In this document: one piece after another, positions 1 to 8,696 of the stretch
Numbering within the stretch: position 1 is the first letter of the stretch
How the letters are laid out: the number at the start of each line of letters is the position of its first letter
DNA from: Lachnospiraceae bacterium
Lineage (GTDB): Bacteria; Bacillota; Clostridia; Lachnospirales; Lachnospiraceae
Reading direction: 5' to 3'
Assembly: GCA_019421365.1 (NCBI GenBank)
Contig: JAHZFJ010000024.1
Span: 1 to 64,000, forward strand
DNA: 64,000 bases
Translations under genes and position numbers: made by a program
Notes under the pieces: generated by a model
Database searches by the model: none
Told to the model about the DNA's origin: nothing
Seen by the model: only the letters and a program-made list of their open reading frames with translations

Positions 1-682
1 TAGGGTTCATTACAGAACCACGAACTGTAGGTCTGATACCCATGTGACGTTTACGACCAGCTTTACCGATATTGATAAGTTCATGATCAATGTTACCAAC
101 TTGACCAATTGTAGCTCTGGCAATAATTGGAACCATTCTCATTTCACCTGATGGTAATCTTAATGTAGCGTATTTGCCTTCTTTAGCCATTAACTGAGCT
201 GAGTTACCAGCTGAACGAACTAATTGGCCACCTCTACCTGGATATAATTCGATGTTATGAACTTGAGTACCTACTGGAATGTTTTGAAGTGGTAAACAGT
301 TACCAACTTTGATTTCAGCTTCTGGTCCGTTCATTAATTTAGTTCCTACTTGTAATCCGTTAGGAGCTAAGATATATGCTTTTTCACCATCTGCGTAGCA
401 GATAAGTGCGATGTTAGCAGTTCTGTTTGGATCGTATTCGATACTTACAACAGTAGCTGGGATACCATCTTTCTTTCTCTTAAAGTCGATGATTCTATAT
501 TTTCTTCTTGATCCACCGCCTTGGTGTCTTACTGTAATCTTTCCTTGATTGTTACGACCAGCGTTTTTATTTAAAGATACTACTAATGATTTCTCAGGAG
601 TAGATTTAGTGATTTCAGAGAAATCTGAGCTAGTCATATGTCTTCTGGAAGGTGTATATGGGTTAAACTTTTTGATTCCCAT
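1..682 (-). CDS. rplB: 50S ribosomal protein L2, 3' end beyond window
   Basis: Core large-subunit protein that binds 23S rRNA near the peptidyl transferase centre. The reverse strand reads MGIKKFNPYTPSRRHMT at the N-terminus, then the RNA-binding GGGSRRKYRIIDFKR region and GGQLVRSAGNSAQ, both typical of L2. About 227 of roughly 275 residues are present; the gene runs off the left edge, so the truncation is an artefact of the window. The ATG (682-680) has a GGAG ribosome binding site. It follows rplW in the standard S10 operon order. Confidence 0.97.
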   Translation of the reverse strand, partial: MGIKKFNPYTPSRRHMTSSDFSEITKSTPEKSLVVSLNKNAGRNNQGKITVRHQGGGSRRKYRIIDFKRKKDGIPATVVSIEYDPNRTANIALICYADGEKAYILAPNGLQVGTKLMNGPEAEIKVGNCLPLQNIPVGTQVHNIELYPGRGGQLVRSAGNSAQLMAKEGKYATLRLPSGEMRMVPIIARATIGQVGNIDHELINIGKAGRKRHMGIRPTVRGSVMNP

Positions 683-806
683 GTTTTGCACTCCTTTCAC
701 TGCGTGTTAACGACTTTTGATCGTCTGTTTTATTCTTATCGGCTATAAAAAGCCATATTGTTAATCTATTTCCGGTCTATCGTCGAAGCGTTATTTAAGA
801 TTAATC

Positions 807-1106
807 TTATAATCCTTCGAAGATTTCAATATCAGCACTTTCTGCTGTTAATTGAACGATAGCTTTTTTAGTTTTAGCAGTTTTACCAACAACAGCACCA
901 CGTCTACGATTTTTACCATCAAGATTCATAGTGTTTACTTTAGCAACTTTTGTTCCTTCGAACATTTTTTCAACTGCTTCTTTGATTTGACCTTTAGTCG
1001 CATCTGTATGAACAGAAAATGTATACTTCTTTTCGCTCATTGCGTTCATGCTTTTTTCAGTAACGATTGGTTTAAGTATAACATCATAATATTTTAAATT
1101 TGCCAT
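807..1106 (-). CDS. rplW: 50S ribosomal protein L23
   Basis: L23 lies at the peptide exit tunnel and is the docking site for trigger factor and SRP in bacteria. The 99-residue product begins MANLKYYDVILKPIVTEKSM, matching the family start, and has the basic KNRRRGAVVGKTAKTKKA loop and the usual short length. Its ATG overlaps the rplD stop by one base (TAATG), indicating translational coupling. It is fourth in the operon rpsJ-rplC-rplD-rplW-rplB. Confidence 0.97.
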   Translation of the reverse strand: MANLKYYDVILKPIVTEKSMNAMSEKKYTFSVHTDATKGQIKEAVEKMFEGTKVAKVNTMNLDGKNRRRGAVVGKTAKTKKAIVQLTAESADIEIFEGL

Positions 1107-1726
1107 TATGCGTACACCTCCTCAATTTTTGCTACTGCATCTTTAGTTAATACTACTGTATCATACTTTAAGATGTCATATACATTGATTGTATTTGTTA
1201 ATGCAGTTCTTACAGTTGGAAGATTTCTAGCTGATAATACTACATTTTCATTCTTTTCTCCTAAAACAACTAATGCCTTGCTTACTTTTAAGTTATCAAG
1301 TACAGCTTTCATTTGTTTTGTTTTAATTTCAGAGAAATTAAGTTCATCAAGAACTACTAATTTAGAAGCATTTACTCTTGATGTTAAAGCAGACTTAATA
1401 GCTGCTAATTTTTCTTGTTTATTCATTTTGAATGAATAATTACGTGGTTTTGGAGCAAATACAACCCCACCACCAGTCCATTGTGGAGATCTTGTAGAAC
1501 CTTGTCTTGCATGACCAGTTCCTTTTTGTTTCCAAGGCTTTCTTCCGCCGCCACGTACTTCCGCACGAGTTTTAGCGCTTTGAGTTCCTTGACGTTTATT
1601 TGCAAGTTGTTGAACAACTGCCATGTGAACTAAATGTTCATTTATTTCAACTCCGAAGACAGCATCGTTAAGTTCGATTGAACCAACTTCTTTACCTTCG
1701 ATATTGTAAACAGATACGTTTGCCAT
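1106..1726 (-). CDS. rplD: 50S ribosomal protein L4
   Basis: L4 binds 23S rRNA, lines the exit tunnel, and in some bacteria represses its own operon. The 206-residue product has the family's internal tunnel loop (about residues 42-95) with GTQSAKTRAEVRGGGRKPW and KGTGHARQGSTRSPQW. An AGGAGG-like site precedes the ATG. It starts 27 bases after rplC and overlaps rplW by one base. Because L4 can be an autoregulator, it is the natural candidate ligand for the folded S10 leader at 2869-3143, but that is inference. Confidence 0.97.
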   Translation of the reverse strand: MANVSVYNIEGKEVGSIELNDAVFGVEINEHLVHMAVVQQLANKRQGTQSAKTRAEVRGGGRKPWKQKGTGHARQGSTRSPQWTGGGVVFAPKPRNYSFKMNKQEKLAAIKSALTSRVNASKLVVLDELNFSEIKTKQMKAVLDNLKVSKALVVLGEKNENVVLSARNLPTVRTALTNTINVYDILKYDTVVLTKDAVAKIEEVYA

Positions 1727-1753
1727 TAGTGTGTTCCTCCTTCCTTAAAGCAA

Positions 1754-2386
1754 TTAGTTTGCTTTTACTGAATTCTTTAACATAACCACAGATTTCTTAG
1801 GTCCTGGTACTGCACCTTTAACTAAGATTAGGTTATTTTCTGCATCTATTTTAACAACTTCTAAGTTCTGAATAGTTACTTTAACAGCTCCCATATGTCC
1901 AGGCATTTTTTTACCTTTGAATACTTTACTTGGATCTGAAGCAGCACCATTTGAACCAGCATGTCTATGGTATTTAGAACCATGTGCCATAGGTCCTCTT
2001 GATAAACCATGTCTCTTAATAGCACCTTGGAATCCTTTACCTTTTGACTTAGCAGTTGCGTCGATTTTATCACCTGCTGCGAAGATATCTGCATTGATTT
2101 CTTGTCCTACAGTATATTCTTCTGCATTGTCAAATCTGAATTCTTTTAAGAATCTCTTGTTTGTAACACCTGCTTTTGCAAAGTGTCCTTTTCTTGGTTT
2201 GTTGACTAATTTTTCTCTAATATCGCCATAACCAACTTGTATCGCACTGTATCCATCATTTTCAACTGTTTTCACTTGAGTTACTACACAAGGACCAGCT
2301 TGTAATACAGTTACTGGAGTTAATACTCCATCTTCATTGAAGATTTGAGTCATTCCGACTTTAGTAGCTAATATTGCTTTCTTCAT
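1754..2386 (-). CDS. rplC: 50S ribosomal protein L3
   Basis: L3 is an early-assembly large-subunit protein near the peptidyl transferase centre. The 210-residue product begins MKKAILATKVGMTQIFNEDG and contains the diagnostic segments KGKGFQGAIKRHGLSRGP and KMPGHMGAVKVTIQNLEVV. The length is normal. An AGGAGG site lies 8-9 bases before the ATG. It is preceded by an unusually long (164-base), structured gap after rpsJ. Confidence 0.97.
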   Translation of the reverse strand: MKKAILATKVGMTQIFNEDGVLTPVTVLQAGPCVVTQVKTVENDGYSAIQVGYGDIREKLVNKPRKGHFAKAGVTNKRFLKEFRFDNAEEYTVGQEINADIFAAGDKIDATAKSKGKGFQGAIKRHGLSRGPMAHGSKYHRHAGSNGAASDPSKVFKGKKMPGHMGAVKVTIQNLEVVKIDAENNLILVKGAVPGPKKSVVMLKNSVKAN

Positions 2387-2550
2387 TACGAATGCACCTC
2401 CTGTTTAATCTACAGCGGATTACACAAATTTCGTGTAATCATCCTAGATGGCTTACTTTTGAGTGCTTGGGCCAGGAACCCCTGACACTTGGTCTCTATA
2501 TATAAACCCTAAAGGATTACTTGCTTTTAATACTTACTTCTTTTCGAAAA
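2387..2550 (-). promoter_or_regulatory. structured spacer between rpsJ and rplC
   Basis: This 164-base gap within the S10 operon can fold on the minus-strand transcript. An 8-bp perfect stem (gattacac 2418-2425 with gtgtaatc 2433-2440) sits just upstream of the rplC ribosome binding site. A second nested hairpin lies about 2468-2495 (CAGG/CCTG inside AGTG/CACT). No ORF is apparent. It may affect translation of rplC or be an mRNA processing site; function is inferred only. Confidence 0.4.
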
Positions 2551-2868
2551 CTATTTAGTTTTCATTTTGATGTCGATATACACACCAGCTGGCATTTCTA
2601 ATCTAGATAATGCATCAACTGTTTTTTGGCTTGGAGTGATGATATCGATTAATCTCTTATGAGTTCTTTGTTCAAATTGTTCTCTGGAATCTTTGTACTT
2701 ATGAACAGCTCTAAGAATTGTTACTACTTCTTTCTTAGTTGGTAGTGGCACAGGTCCACTCACCTTAGATCCTGTTTTCTTTACAGTTTCAATAATTTTT
2801 CCAGCTGATTGATCGATTAATTGATGATCATACGCCTTAAGTGTAATTCTCATTACTTGACTTGCCAT
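2551..2868 (-). CDS. rpsJ: 30S ribosomal protein S10
   Basis: S10 is a 30S head protein that also serves as NusE in antitermination complexes. The 105-residue product begins MASQVMRITLKAYDHQLID and has the conserved KVSGPVPLPTKKEVVTILR and REQFEQRTHKRLIDI segments. It is the first gene of the operon, with a 5' leader of about 275 bases running back to the promoter at 3152-3180. The ribosome binding site is GGAGG at about 2879-2883. Confidence 0.98.
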   Translation of the reverse strand: MASQVMRITLKAYDHQLIDQSAGKIIETVKKTGSKVSGPVPLPTKKEVVTILRAVHKYKDSREQFEQRTHKRLIDIITPSQKTVDALSRLEMPAGVYIDIKMKTK

Positions 2869-3143
2869 AAAAAAAGTCGCCTCCTTTTCGCACTTAATAT
2901 CAGTACGACAAGCGGTGACTGTACACGTATCCGTGTGTATCGCAGATAACTCATCTCGTAAAACGAGCGGTTTCTTGCTTCGTAATCAGAACTTATCTAA
3001 TTACACACACTCTCTCTTCTGCAATTTGCAGAGCTATTGATTTGTACAGTGACTTGTCGCCAGTTTCATAACTTGACATTCGCTCCACGGAAAACCTGTG
3101 CCTTGCACAGCAACCTCGCGCTTCTACGCTATCAATGTCACAA
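2869..3143 (-). promoter_or_regulatory. long folded 5' leader of the S10 operon
   Basis: Between the predicted transcription start (about 3144) and rpsJ lie several inverted repeats: a long-range pairing (gacaag 2907-2912 with cttgtc 3053-3058, and actgtac 2918-2924 with gtacagt 3044-3050), and internal hairpins tctgca/tgcaga (3018-3032) and ctcgt/acgag (about 2954-2966). This fits an autoregulatory r-protein leader. Which protein binds is not known from the sequence. Confidence 0.5.
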
Positions 3144-3151
3144 CAATAGTT

Positions 3152-3180
3152 ATTATACAGTAGGTTTACAAGAATTGCAA
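3152..3180 (-). promoter_or_regulatory. sigma-A-type promoter of the S10 operon
   Basis: On the minus strand: TTGCAA (3180-3175), a 17-bp spacer, then a perfect TATAAT (3157-3152). An A/T-rich tract lies upstream, as expected for a strong ribosomal promoter. Predicted start near 3144. Confidence 0.8.
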
Positions 3181-3184
3181 GCAC

Positions 3185-3567
3185 TTTTTTTTATAATTTA
3201 TTCAAAAAAATATACAATATTTCATTTATACTTTTTTGTTTTTTTAACATTTTGCTAGATAGCATATTCATAACCATAGTTATGTTAGCATTACCACTAT
3301 TCCTAACCATATTACTTATTCTAAAGCAACTTTTCTTGAATACTCTTTAACTTTCAAACGAATTTCTTCCTATTATAATCAACTAACTATCGAGTACAAT
3401 TTCATGTACCACCTTCTTATTACTTATCTCTTCACTTCATCACTATTAGACTTATATCTCTATAACCCTTACTCAACACACCTCCAATTCTGTATTCTTA
3501 GGAATCCACCATATAAATTCACTAATTAGTAGTCTTCCCATAATTTTATGATCTATTACATTATTAT
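3185..3567. other. AT-rich intergenic stretch without visible genes
   Basis: About 380 bases between the S10 promoter and the methyltransferase terminator. I see no ORF with a convincing ribosome binding site, no RNA family and no strong repeat. Confidence 0.6.
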
Positions 3568-3603
3568 AGAAAAAGAAACAACAAAGTGATAATCACTTTG
3601 TTG
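3568..3603 (-). terminator. intrinsic terminator of the methyltransferase gene
   Basis: Perfect 11-bp stem (caacaaagtga 3579-3589 with tcactttgttg 3593-3603), 3-base loop, followed on the minus strand by a T-rich run (3578-3568). It sits about 30 bases after the stop codon at 3631. Confidence 0.85.
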
Positions 3604-3630
3604 CCTCTGCTTGGTATCCCCTACCTAATA

Positions 3631-4494
3631 CTATTTTGATTCCCATCTCCCTGAAGCACCACATGGTAGTGTCAATCCGTTCGAACTAACTGGTAAACCA
3701 ATCTCATCTGCATTCACAACTCCACCAAAGCGCGGAACCAATTCCGTACCCATCATATAGGCAAGTACCGCTGGTTGAAGCCCTGTTGTATACGAATTAA
3801 TTAGAAAGAATAAAGGCTTATCCGATAAAACTTTTGTACAGAGTTGTACAAAAGGATAAATTGCTTCCTCAATCTTCCAAATCTCCCCCTTTGGTCCCCT
3901 TCCGTAAGAAGGAGGATCCATGATAATTGCGTCATATGTGTTTCCACGACGTATCTCACGTTCAACGAATTTCACGCAATCATCTACTATATAACGGATA
4001 GGTGCTTCCTCAAGTCCTGATGATTTTGCATTTTCTTTCGCCCATGTAACCATACCTTTTGACGCATCAACATGTGTAACACTTGCTCCCGCCGCTGCCG
4101 CTGATAAAGTAGCACCACCTGTATATGCAAACAAGTTTAATACTTTAATTGGACGACCAGCATTTCTAATTTTATCAGAGAACCAATCCCAGTTTGTTGC
4201 TTGTTCCGGGAATACTCCTGTATGTTTAAAACTAAATGGCTGTAAATTGAAAGTCAAGCTCTTGTAATTGATTGTCCATTGCTTTGGCAAATCAAAGAAT
4301 TCCCATTCGCCACCACCTTTACTACTTCTATGATAATGACCGTTCATTTTCTTCCAACCCTTATGCATTCTAGGGGTATCCCATAGAACCTGCGGATCCG
4401 GTCTTACTAATAAGTATTTACCCCAACGTTCTAATTTTTCACCTTTTGAAGTATCAATTACTTCATAATCTTTCCAGCCATCTGCTAACCACAT
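3631..4494 (-). CDS. class I SAM-dependent RNA methyltransferase (RlmI/RlmK-like)
   Basis: A 287-residue product with a Rossmann SAM-binding core: motif I VLNLFAYTGGATL (about residues 120-132), an acidic strand end in THVDAS, and the catalytic-loop motif DPPSYGRG (about 195-202). The DPPS motif and overall layout match the family of 23S rRNA cytosine methyltransferases (Methyltrans_SAM). No N-terminal PUA domain is obvious, so it is shorter than RlmI. Exact target base is not deducible. Monocistronic, with its own terminator. Confidence 0.8.
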   Translation of the reverse strand: MWLADGWKDYEVIDTSKGEKLERWGKYLLVRPDPQVLWDTPRMHKGWKKMNGHYHRSSKGGGEWEFFDLPKQWTINYKSLTFNLQPFSFKHTGVFPEQATNWDWFSDKIRNAGRPIKVLNLFAYTGGATLSAAAAGASVTHVDASKGMVTWAKENAKSSGLEEAPIRYIVDDCVKFVEREIRRGNTYDAIIMDPPSYGRGPKGEIWKIEEAIYPFVQLCTKVLSDKPLFFLINSYTTGLQPAVLAYMMGTELVPRFGGVVNADEIGLPVSSNGLTLPCGASGRWESK

Positions 4495-4890
4495 TGTATT
4501 TTACTCTCTTTCTTCTATAATTTACAAAAGTACATCATCCAAGACTACGAAGTCCACAGTCCTGAATAGTTGTAATAAATATTTTCTATTAGCGATTATA
4601 CACGTTTTTCCCTACTTAGACAAGATGTATACTAGTATAAGTATATTCACTCTAGCAGATAATACACGTTTTATCCTTTTTTTCTTATTTTTTAAGACTT
4701 TACTAAGCTTTCTAATCCCTTTTTAACTTGACGTTATGAGCAAAAGATAATAAACTATAACTGTAAAAATAATGTAACTGCATTCGGAATACTTATAGAT
4801 CAGAATACTCATAGATATATAGAACTTCTGAATTGTTACTAACTATTTATAGCTAAAACTATAAATACATAATTAAGGGAGGTACCACGA
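4495..4890 (+). promoter_or_regulatory. upstream region and probable promoter of the psp operon
   Basis: Contains a plausible promoter TTGACG (4728-4733), 17-bp spacer, TAAACT (4751-4756). A perfect 9-bp inverted repeat (tatttatag 4844-4852, ctataaata 4859-4867) lies just before the GGGAGG ribosome binding site of pspA and could hinder translation when folded. A near-repeat of about 16 bases around tacacgttt occurs at 4595-4611 and 4659-4675. No ORF is visible. Confidence 0.5.
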
Positions 4891-5565
4891 ATGGGTATAT
4901 TAACAAGATTCAAAGATATTATGGCAAGTAATATTAACGCACTCCTTGATAAAGCAGAAGATCCTGAAAAGATGATTGACCAGTGCTTACGTAATTTGAA
5001 CAGTGACTTAGGAAAAGTTAAAGCTGAGACAGCATCTATCATGGCTGAAGAACAACGTTCAAAACGTGAACTAGATGAATGCACTAGTGAAATTAATAAA
5101 ATGCAAAATTTTGCAGTAAAAGCTTTAGAAGCTGGCAACGAAGATGACGCTCGCAAATTCTTAGAGAAAAAATCTTCTCTAGCTAACAAACAAGCTGGTC
5201 TTCAAGAGGCTTATAATATAGCAAGTGCAAATGCTTCTCAAATGAGAGAAATGCACGACAAGCTTGTTAATGATATAAACGAATTAGAATCTCGTAAAGA
5301 TATGATTAAGGGTAAAATGTCAGTTGCAAAAACCCAAGAACGTATAAATAAAATTGGTTCTAGCGTTTCAAGCGCTAATAATTCTATTTCAGCATTCGAT
5401 AGAATGGAAGCAAAAGCTAACAAGATGCTTGATTCTGCCAATGCTATGGCTGAATTAAATCGTGGTGCCAAAGACGACATCGCTGATTTAACTGCTAAAT
5501 ACGCTAGCCCTTCATCTGAAGTTGAAGACGAATTAGCTGCATTAAAAGCTAGTCTAGGTAAATAA
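4891..5565 (+). CDS. pspA: PspA/IM30 family phage-shock protein
   Basis: Peripheral membrane protein that stabilises the cytoplasmic membrane under stress and forms ESCRT-III-like assemblies. The 224-residue product begins MGILTRFKDIMASNINALLD with the usual N-terminal amphipathic helix, has DPEKMIDQ in the family position, and is otherwise a long charged helical hairpin (coiled coil) to the end. A GGGAGG site precedes the ATG. First gene of a four-gene set in the order PspA, zinc-ribbon, TPM, SPFH, the same as Bacillus subtilis ydjF-G-H-I. Confidence 0.93.
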   Translation: MGILTRFKDIMASNINALLDKAEDPEKMIDQCLRNLNSDLGKVKAETASIMAEEQRSKRELDECTSEINKMQNFAVKALEAGNEDDARKFLEKKSSLANKQAGLQEAYNIASANASQMREMHDKLVNDINELESRKDMIKGKMSVAKTQERINKIGSSVSSANNSISAFDRMEAKANKMLDSANAMAELNRGAKDDIADLTAKYASPSSEVEDELAALKASLGK

Positions 5566-5669
5566 ATCTAATAAAGGTGTTGTATAGTAACATATAGATT
5601 GCATTTTGCTTTCATAATCGTTCCTTTACAGCACCTTATTTAAACTTGACAAAAATAGGAGAAAATATT

Positions 5670-6734
5670 ATGGTCGTTCAGTACAAATGCCCTAGCTGTG
5701 GTGCCGATATGAAGTTCGACAGCAATACAGGGAAGCTTCTATGCGATAGTTGCGGGTATGCTAGCGATATTGATACAATGAAACGCAACGAAGATGGTAA
5801 TACTACTTCTTCCGAGCAGTATACGAATTCCACTAGATCTAAAACTTATGATTCCGATGTAAACCAGTATGCATGTAATAACTGCGGGGCTGTATTAATA
5901 ACAGAACCTGATACCACCGCAACTACTTGTAGTTTCTGCGGTGCACCTGTAGTTCTTGCAGATCGTTTATCTGGAGAATCCTCTCCTTATTACATCATAC
6001 CTTTTCAAATTAGCAAGGAACAGGCACAAGAAGCCTTTAAGAAATGGTGTAAAAACGGTAGACTTACTCCAAAAGGGTTTATGACTGCAGATAGAATCAA
6101 GAGCATGACTGGCTTATATGTCCCATTTTGGCTATATGATTTACATAGTAACGGGGAAATTAATGCTGCATGTACTCGAGTTAGCACTTATGAACAAGGT
6201 GATTATATCGTAACAGAAACAAAGCATTATAATGTATACCGAAGTGCAGATCTAAATTATCTTAAAATACCTGTTGATGCTTCAGAAAAGATGAACGATA
6301 GTCTTATGGATAAATTAGAACCTTTTGATTATAGAAACTTAAAATCATTCAACATGCCATATTTAGCTGGGTACATCGCTGAAAAATATAATTACACAGA
6401 TAAAGATTTGTTCCCTCGCATTCAAAATCGTGTTGCCGGGTATGTTGAAACGTATTTACGTTCCAGTATAGCCGGTTATAGCACTGTAAATGTATTCAAC
6501 AAAAGGATTCATATAAAACCAAAGAACGCATTCTATACGCTATTACCTGTTTGGTTAGTAAGCTATGATTATCAGGATTCGGAACATATATTTGCCATGA
6601 ACGGAGAGACTGGAAAAATAGTAGGCCGCCCTCCCCTAAGCAAAGGGAAAATCGCAGCTTGGTTCGGCGGAATTACAGCAGTAAGCTTTGTTATCATTAA
6701 AATCATCGCATTATTAATGGGAGGTGGATTATAA
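5670..6734 (+). CDS. ydjG: zinc-ribbon membrane-associated protein, YdjG-like
   Basis: The 354-residue product has two zinc ribbons: YKCPSCGADMKF and LLCDSCGY at the start, and YACNNCGAVL with CSFCGAP around residues 70-100. A central domain follows, then one hydrophobic C-terminal segment (about residues 325-350), so it probably anchors to the membrane facing the cytoplasm. The start at 5670 has AGGAG 8 bases upstream; a longer frame from TTG at 5646 lacks a site. It overlaps the next gene by one base. In Bacillus the equivalent protein works with YdjH and YdjI to hold PspA at the membrane. Confidence 0.8.
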   Translation: MVVQYKCPSCGADMKFDSNTGKLLCDSCGYASDIDTMKRNEDGNTTSSEQYTNSTRSKTYDSDVNQYACNNCGAVLITEPDTTATTCSFCGAPVVLADRLSGESSPYYIIPFQISKEQAQEAFKKWCKNGRLTPKGFMTADRIKSMTGLYVPFWLYDLHSNGEINAACTRVSTYEQGDYIVTETKHYNVYRSADLNYLKIPVDASEKMNDSLMDKLEPFDYRNLKSFNMPYLAGYIAEKYNYTDKDLFPRIQNRVAGYVETYLRSSIAGYSTVNVFNKRIHIKPKNAFYTLLPVWLVSYDYQDSEHIFAMNGETGKIVGRPPLSKGKIAAWFGGITAVSFVIIKIIALLMGGGL

Positions 6735-7540
6735 TGAAAGCAAAAAAACAACGGATTCTTACATCAATCTTTTTTATGATTTGTTTATTATCAAGTATTA
6801 TTATTGCTCCAACTATGCAAGCAGCAAGCAATAAGAAGGATATCCCTTATGTTTTTGATGATGCTAATCTATTATCGACTGACGATCAAAGAGATTTGAA
6901 TGATCTAGCTAATAAATATAGCCATAAACGCGATACTTCTATTGTAGTCGTAACTGTTGCGGATACAAATGAGTTATCCACTACAGACTATGCGAGTATG
7001 TATTACGATACTTATATTCACGGCAAGGATGGGTATAATGATAATTGTGTACTATTCCTTATTGACATGGATAATCGCATCACCAATATCTTTGCCTATG
7101 AAGATGCTGCTATTCGAATGGATACCAATCGTAGCGATATAATTCTTGATGTTGTTACTCCAAAGTTAAAAGAAGGTGATTACGATAACGCTATCCAAAC
7201 ATTTATCAAAAAGACAAATACTTATCTTGGTACAAAACCTAATGTAGATCCAGACAACATTTTCTTTCAAATTTGGTTTCAACTATTACTTGCAGTTATT
7301 ATAGGTGCTACTTCCGTGGGTATCATGGTACACAACTCTGGTGGTAAAGTAACTACAAACTCTGCAACATACTTAGATCATAGCAATTCTAAACTAACCG
7401 GTTGTTATGATCATTATATTCGTACAACGACTACCAGGAGAAAGAAACCCGAAAACAATAATAATAGCGGTGGAGGAAGCTCTGGCGGAACTACAGGTGG
7501 CGGGAGTTCATTCTCAAGTGGTCACGAAAGAAGTTTTTAA
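6734..7540 (+). CDS. ydjH: TPM-domain membrane protein, YdjH-like
   Basis: A 268-residue product with an N-terminal signal peptide or anchor (hydrophobic residues about 10-29 ending near MQAA), then a TPM domain (about 40-165; YVFDDANLLSTDDQRDLNDL, and SIVVVTVAD), a transmembrane segment (about 180-200) and a low-complexity Gly/Ser/Asn tail ending GHERSF. The TPM domain should face the outside. GGGAGG lies before the ATG, which overlaps the ydjG stop. TPM proteins are found in photosystem repair and stress roles; here the context points to the phage-shock response. Confidence 0.8.
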   Translation: MKAKKQRILTSIFFMICLLSSIIIAPTMQAASNKKDIPYVFDDANLLSTDDQRDLNDLANKYSHKRDTSIVVVTVADTNELSTTDYASMYYDTYIHGKDGYNDNCVLFLIDMDNRITNIFAYEDAAIRMDTNRSDIILDVVTPKLKEGDYDNAIQTFIKKTNTYLGTKPNVDPDNIFFQIWFQLLLAVIIGATSVGIMVHNSGGKVTTNSATYLDHSNSKLTGCYDHYIRTTTTRRKKPENNNNSGGGSSGGTTGGGSSFSSGHERSF

Positions 7541-7567
7541 CAATAACATGAAAAAGGAGTACAAATT

Positions 7568-8548
7568 ATGGGACTTTTCTCAAATCAATTTTCTAATGTA
7601 GTGGAATGGAATGAATTCCGCGAGGATATGATTTTCTATAAATGGTCTAATCAAGAAATAAAGAAAGGCAGTCGTCTTATTATTCGTCCAGGTCAAGATG
7701 CAATCTTCCTTTACAACGGAAAGATTGAAGGAATCTTCACTGACGAAGGCGACTATGATATCGAATCTCAAATCATTCCTTTCCTTTCAACATTAAAAGG
7801 ATTCAAATTCGGTTTCAACAGCGGTATGCGTACCGAGGTTTTATTTATCAATACGAAGGAGTTCTTGGTACGTTGGGGTACTAGTAATCCAATCAATATA
7901 CCTACACCTCAATTACCAGGTGGAATGCCTGTTCGCGCTAATGGTACATTCAGCTTTAAAATAAATGATTATATTAAGTTAATCGATAAGATTGCAGGCA
8001 TTAAAAGTTCTTATTTTGTAGAGGACGTAAAACTACGTATTACTTCTATGCTTGATCAATTATTAATGAAATGGATTGTTAAAGAAGGCAAAGACATGTT
8101 CAACCTTCAGGCAATGTCCTTTGATATTGCCAAAGGAATTAAAGATGACTTAGATATGCAATTATTTGATAGTGGTATGACTATTACAAGCTTCCAGATC
8201 ATGAGCTTTAACTATCCTGAAAGTGTTCAAAAGATGATTGAAAAGAATGCTTCACACAGCATGATCGGAAATATGAACACATATCAACAAGCTTCTATGG
8301 TTGATGGAATCTCGTCTGGCGCTGTACGTGGTGGCGGTGCTGCTTCCGATATGGCTGGTATGATGATGGGTATGAACATGGCTAATCAGATGATGCAGAA
8401 TATAAATCAAGCCGGCACAAACCAACAATCCACACCAAACACTGCTCTCCCTAACGCGTCCTCTGCTAAGCTAAACTTCTGTCCTAACTGTGGCCAAAAG
8501 ACAGGGGAGGGTAATTTTTGTTCAAACTGTGGACACAAATTAATCTAA
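7568..8548 (+). CDS. ydjI: SPFH-domain protein with C-terminal zinc ribbon, YdjI-like
   Basis: The 326-residue product begins MGLFSNQFSNVVEWNEFRED, typical of YdjI-type SPFH proteins, with the SPFH fold over about residues 20-225, a Met/Gly/Ala-rich linker (about 245-290), and a zinc ribbon FCPNCGQKT...FCSNCGHKL at the end. Such proteins form rings or scaffolds at membranes; in Bacillus YdjI links PspA to the membrane. AAGGAG lies before the ATG and 27 bases separate it from ydjH. The second zinc ribbon may pair with the ribbons of the YdjG-like protein. Confidence 0.87.
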   Translation: MGLFSNQFSNVVEWNEFREDMIFYKWSNQEIKKGSRLIIRPGQDAIFLYNGKIEGIFTDEGDYDIESQIIPFLSTLKGFKFGFNSGMRTEVLFINTKEFLVRWGTSNPINIPTPQLPGGMPVRANGTFSFKINDYIKLIDKIAGIKSSYFVEDVKLRITSMLDQLLMKWIVKEGKDMFNLQAMSFDIAKGIKDDLDMQLFDSGMTITSFQIMSFNYPESVQKMIEKNASHSMIGNMNTYQQASMVDGISSGAVRGGGAASDMAGMMMGMNMANQMMQNINQAGTNQQSTPNTALPNASSAKLNFCPNCGQKTGEGNFCSNCGHKLI

Positions 8549-8605
8549 TCTATAGTCATTAAAAGTCTATCGAAAAACCAATTATACAGTTGAATATTCT
8601 ATAAC

Positions 8606-8652
8606 ACAAAAAGAGCTGCCACTATAGTTAATTAAACTAAGTGACAGCTCTT
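8606..8652. terminator. bidirectional terminator between ydjI and fba
   Basis: Inverted repeat with outer arms aagagctg (8611-8618) and cagctctt (8645-8652), inner cact/agtg and tagtt/aacta pairs. The T-run is on the minus-strand side (8606-8610), so it mainly serves fba; it may also stop the convergent psp transcript. Confidence 0.75.
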
Positions 8653-8696
8653 ATATTCTATGAAATAATTACACCTTACGTATAACTAATTTCTTA

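Noticed and set aside
852..1097. Plus-strand frames opposite rplW, rplD and rplC
   Set aside because: They mirror well-supported ribosomal genes, lack ribosome binding sites and have compositions of reversed coding DNA.
2993..3184. 63-codon minus-strand frame in the S10 leader
   Set aside because: It overlaps the promoter and starts upstream of the predicted transcription start, with no ribosome binding site.
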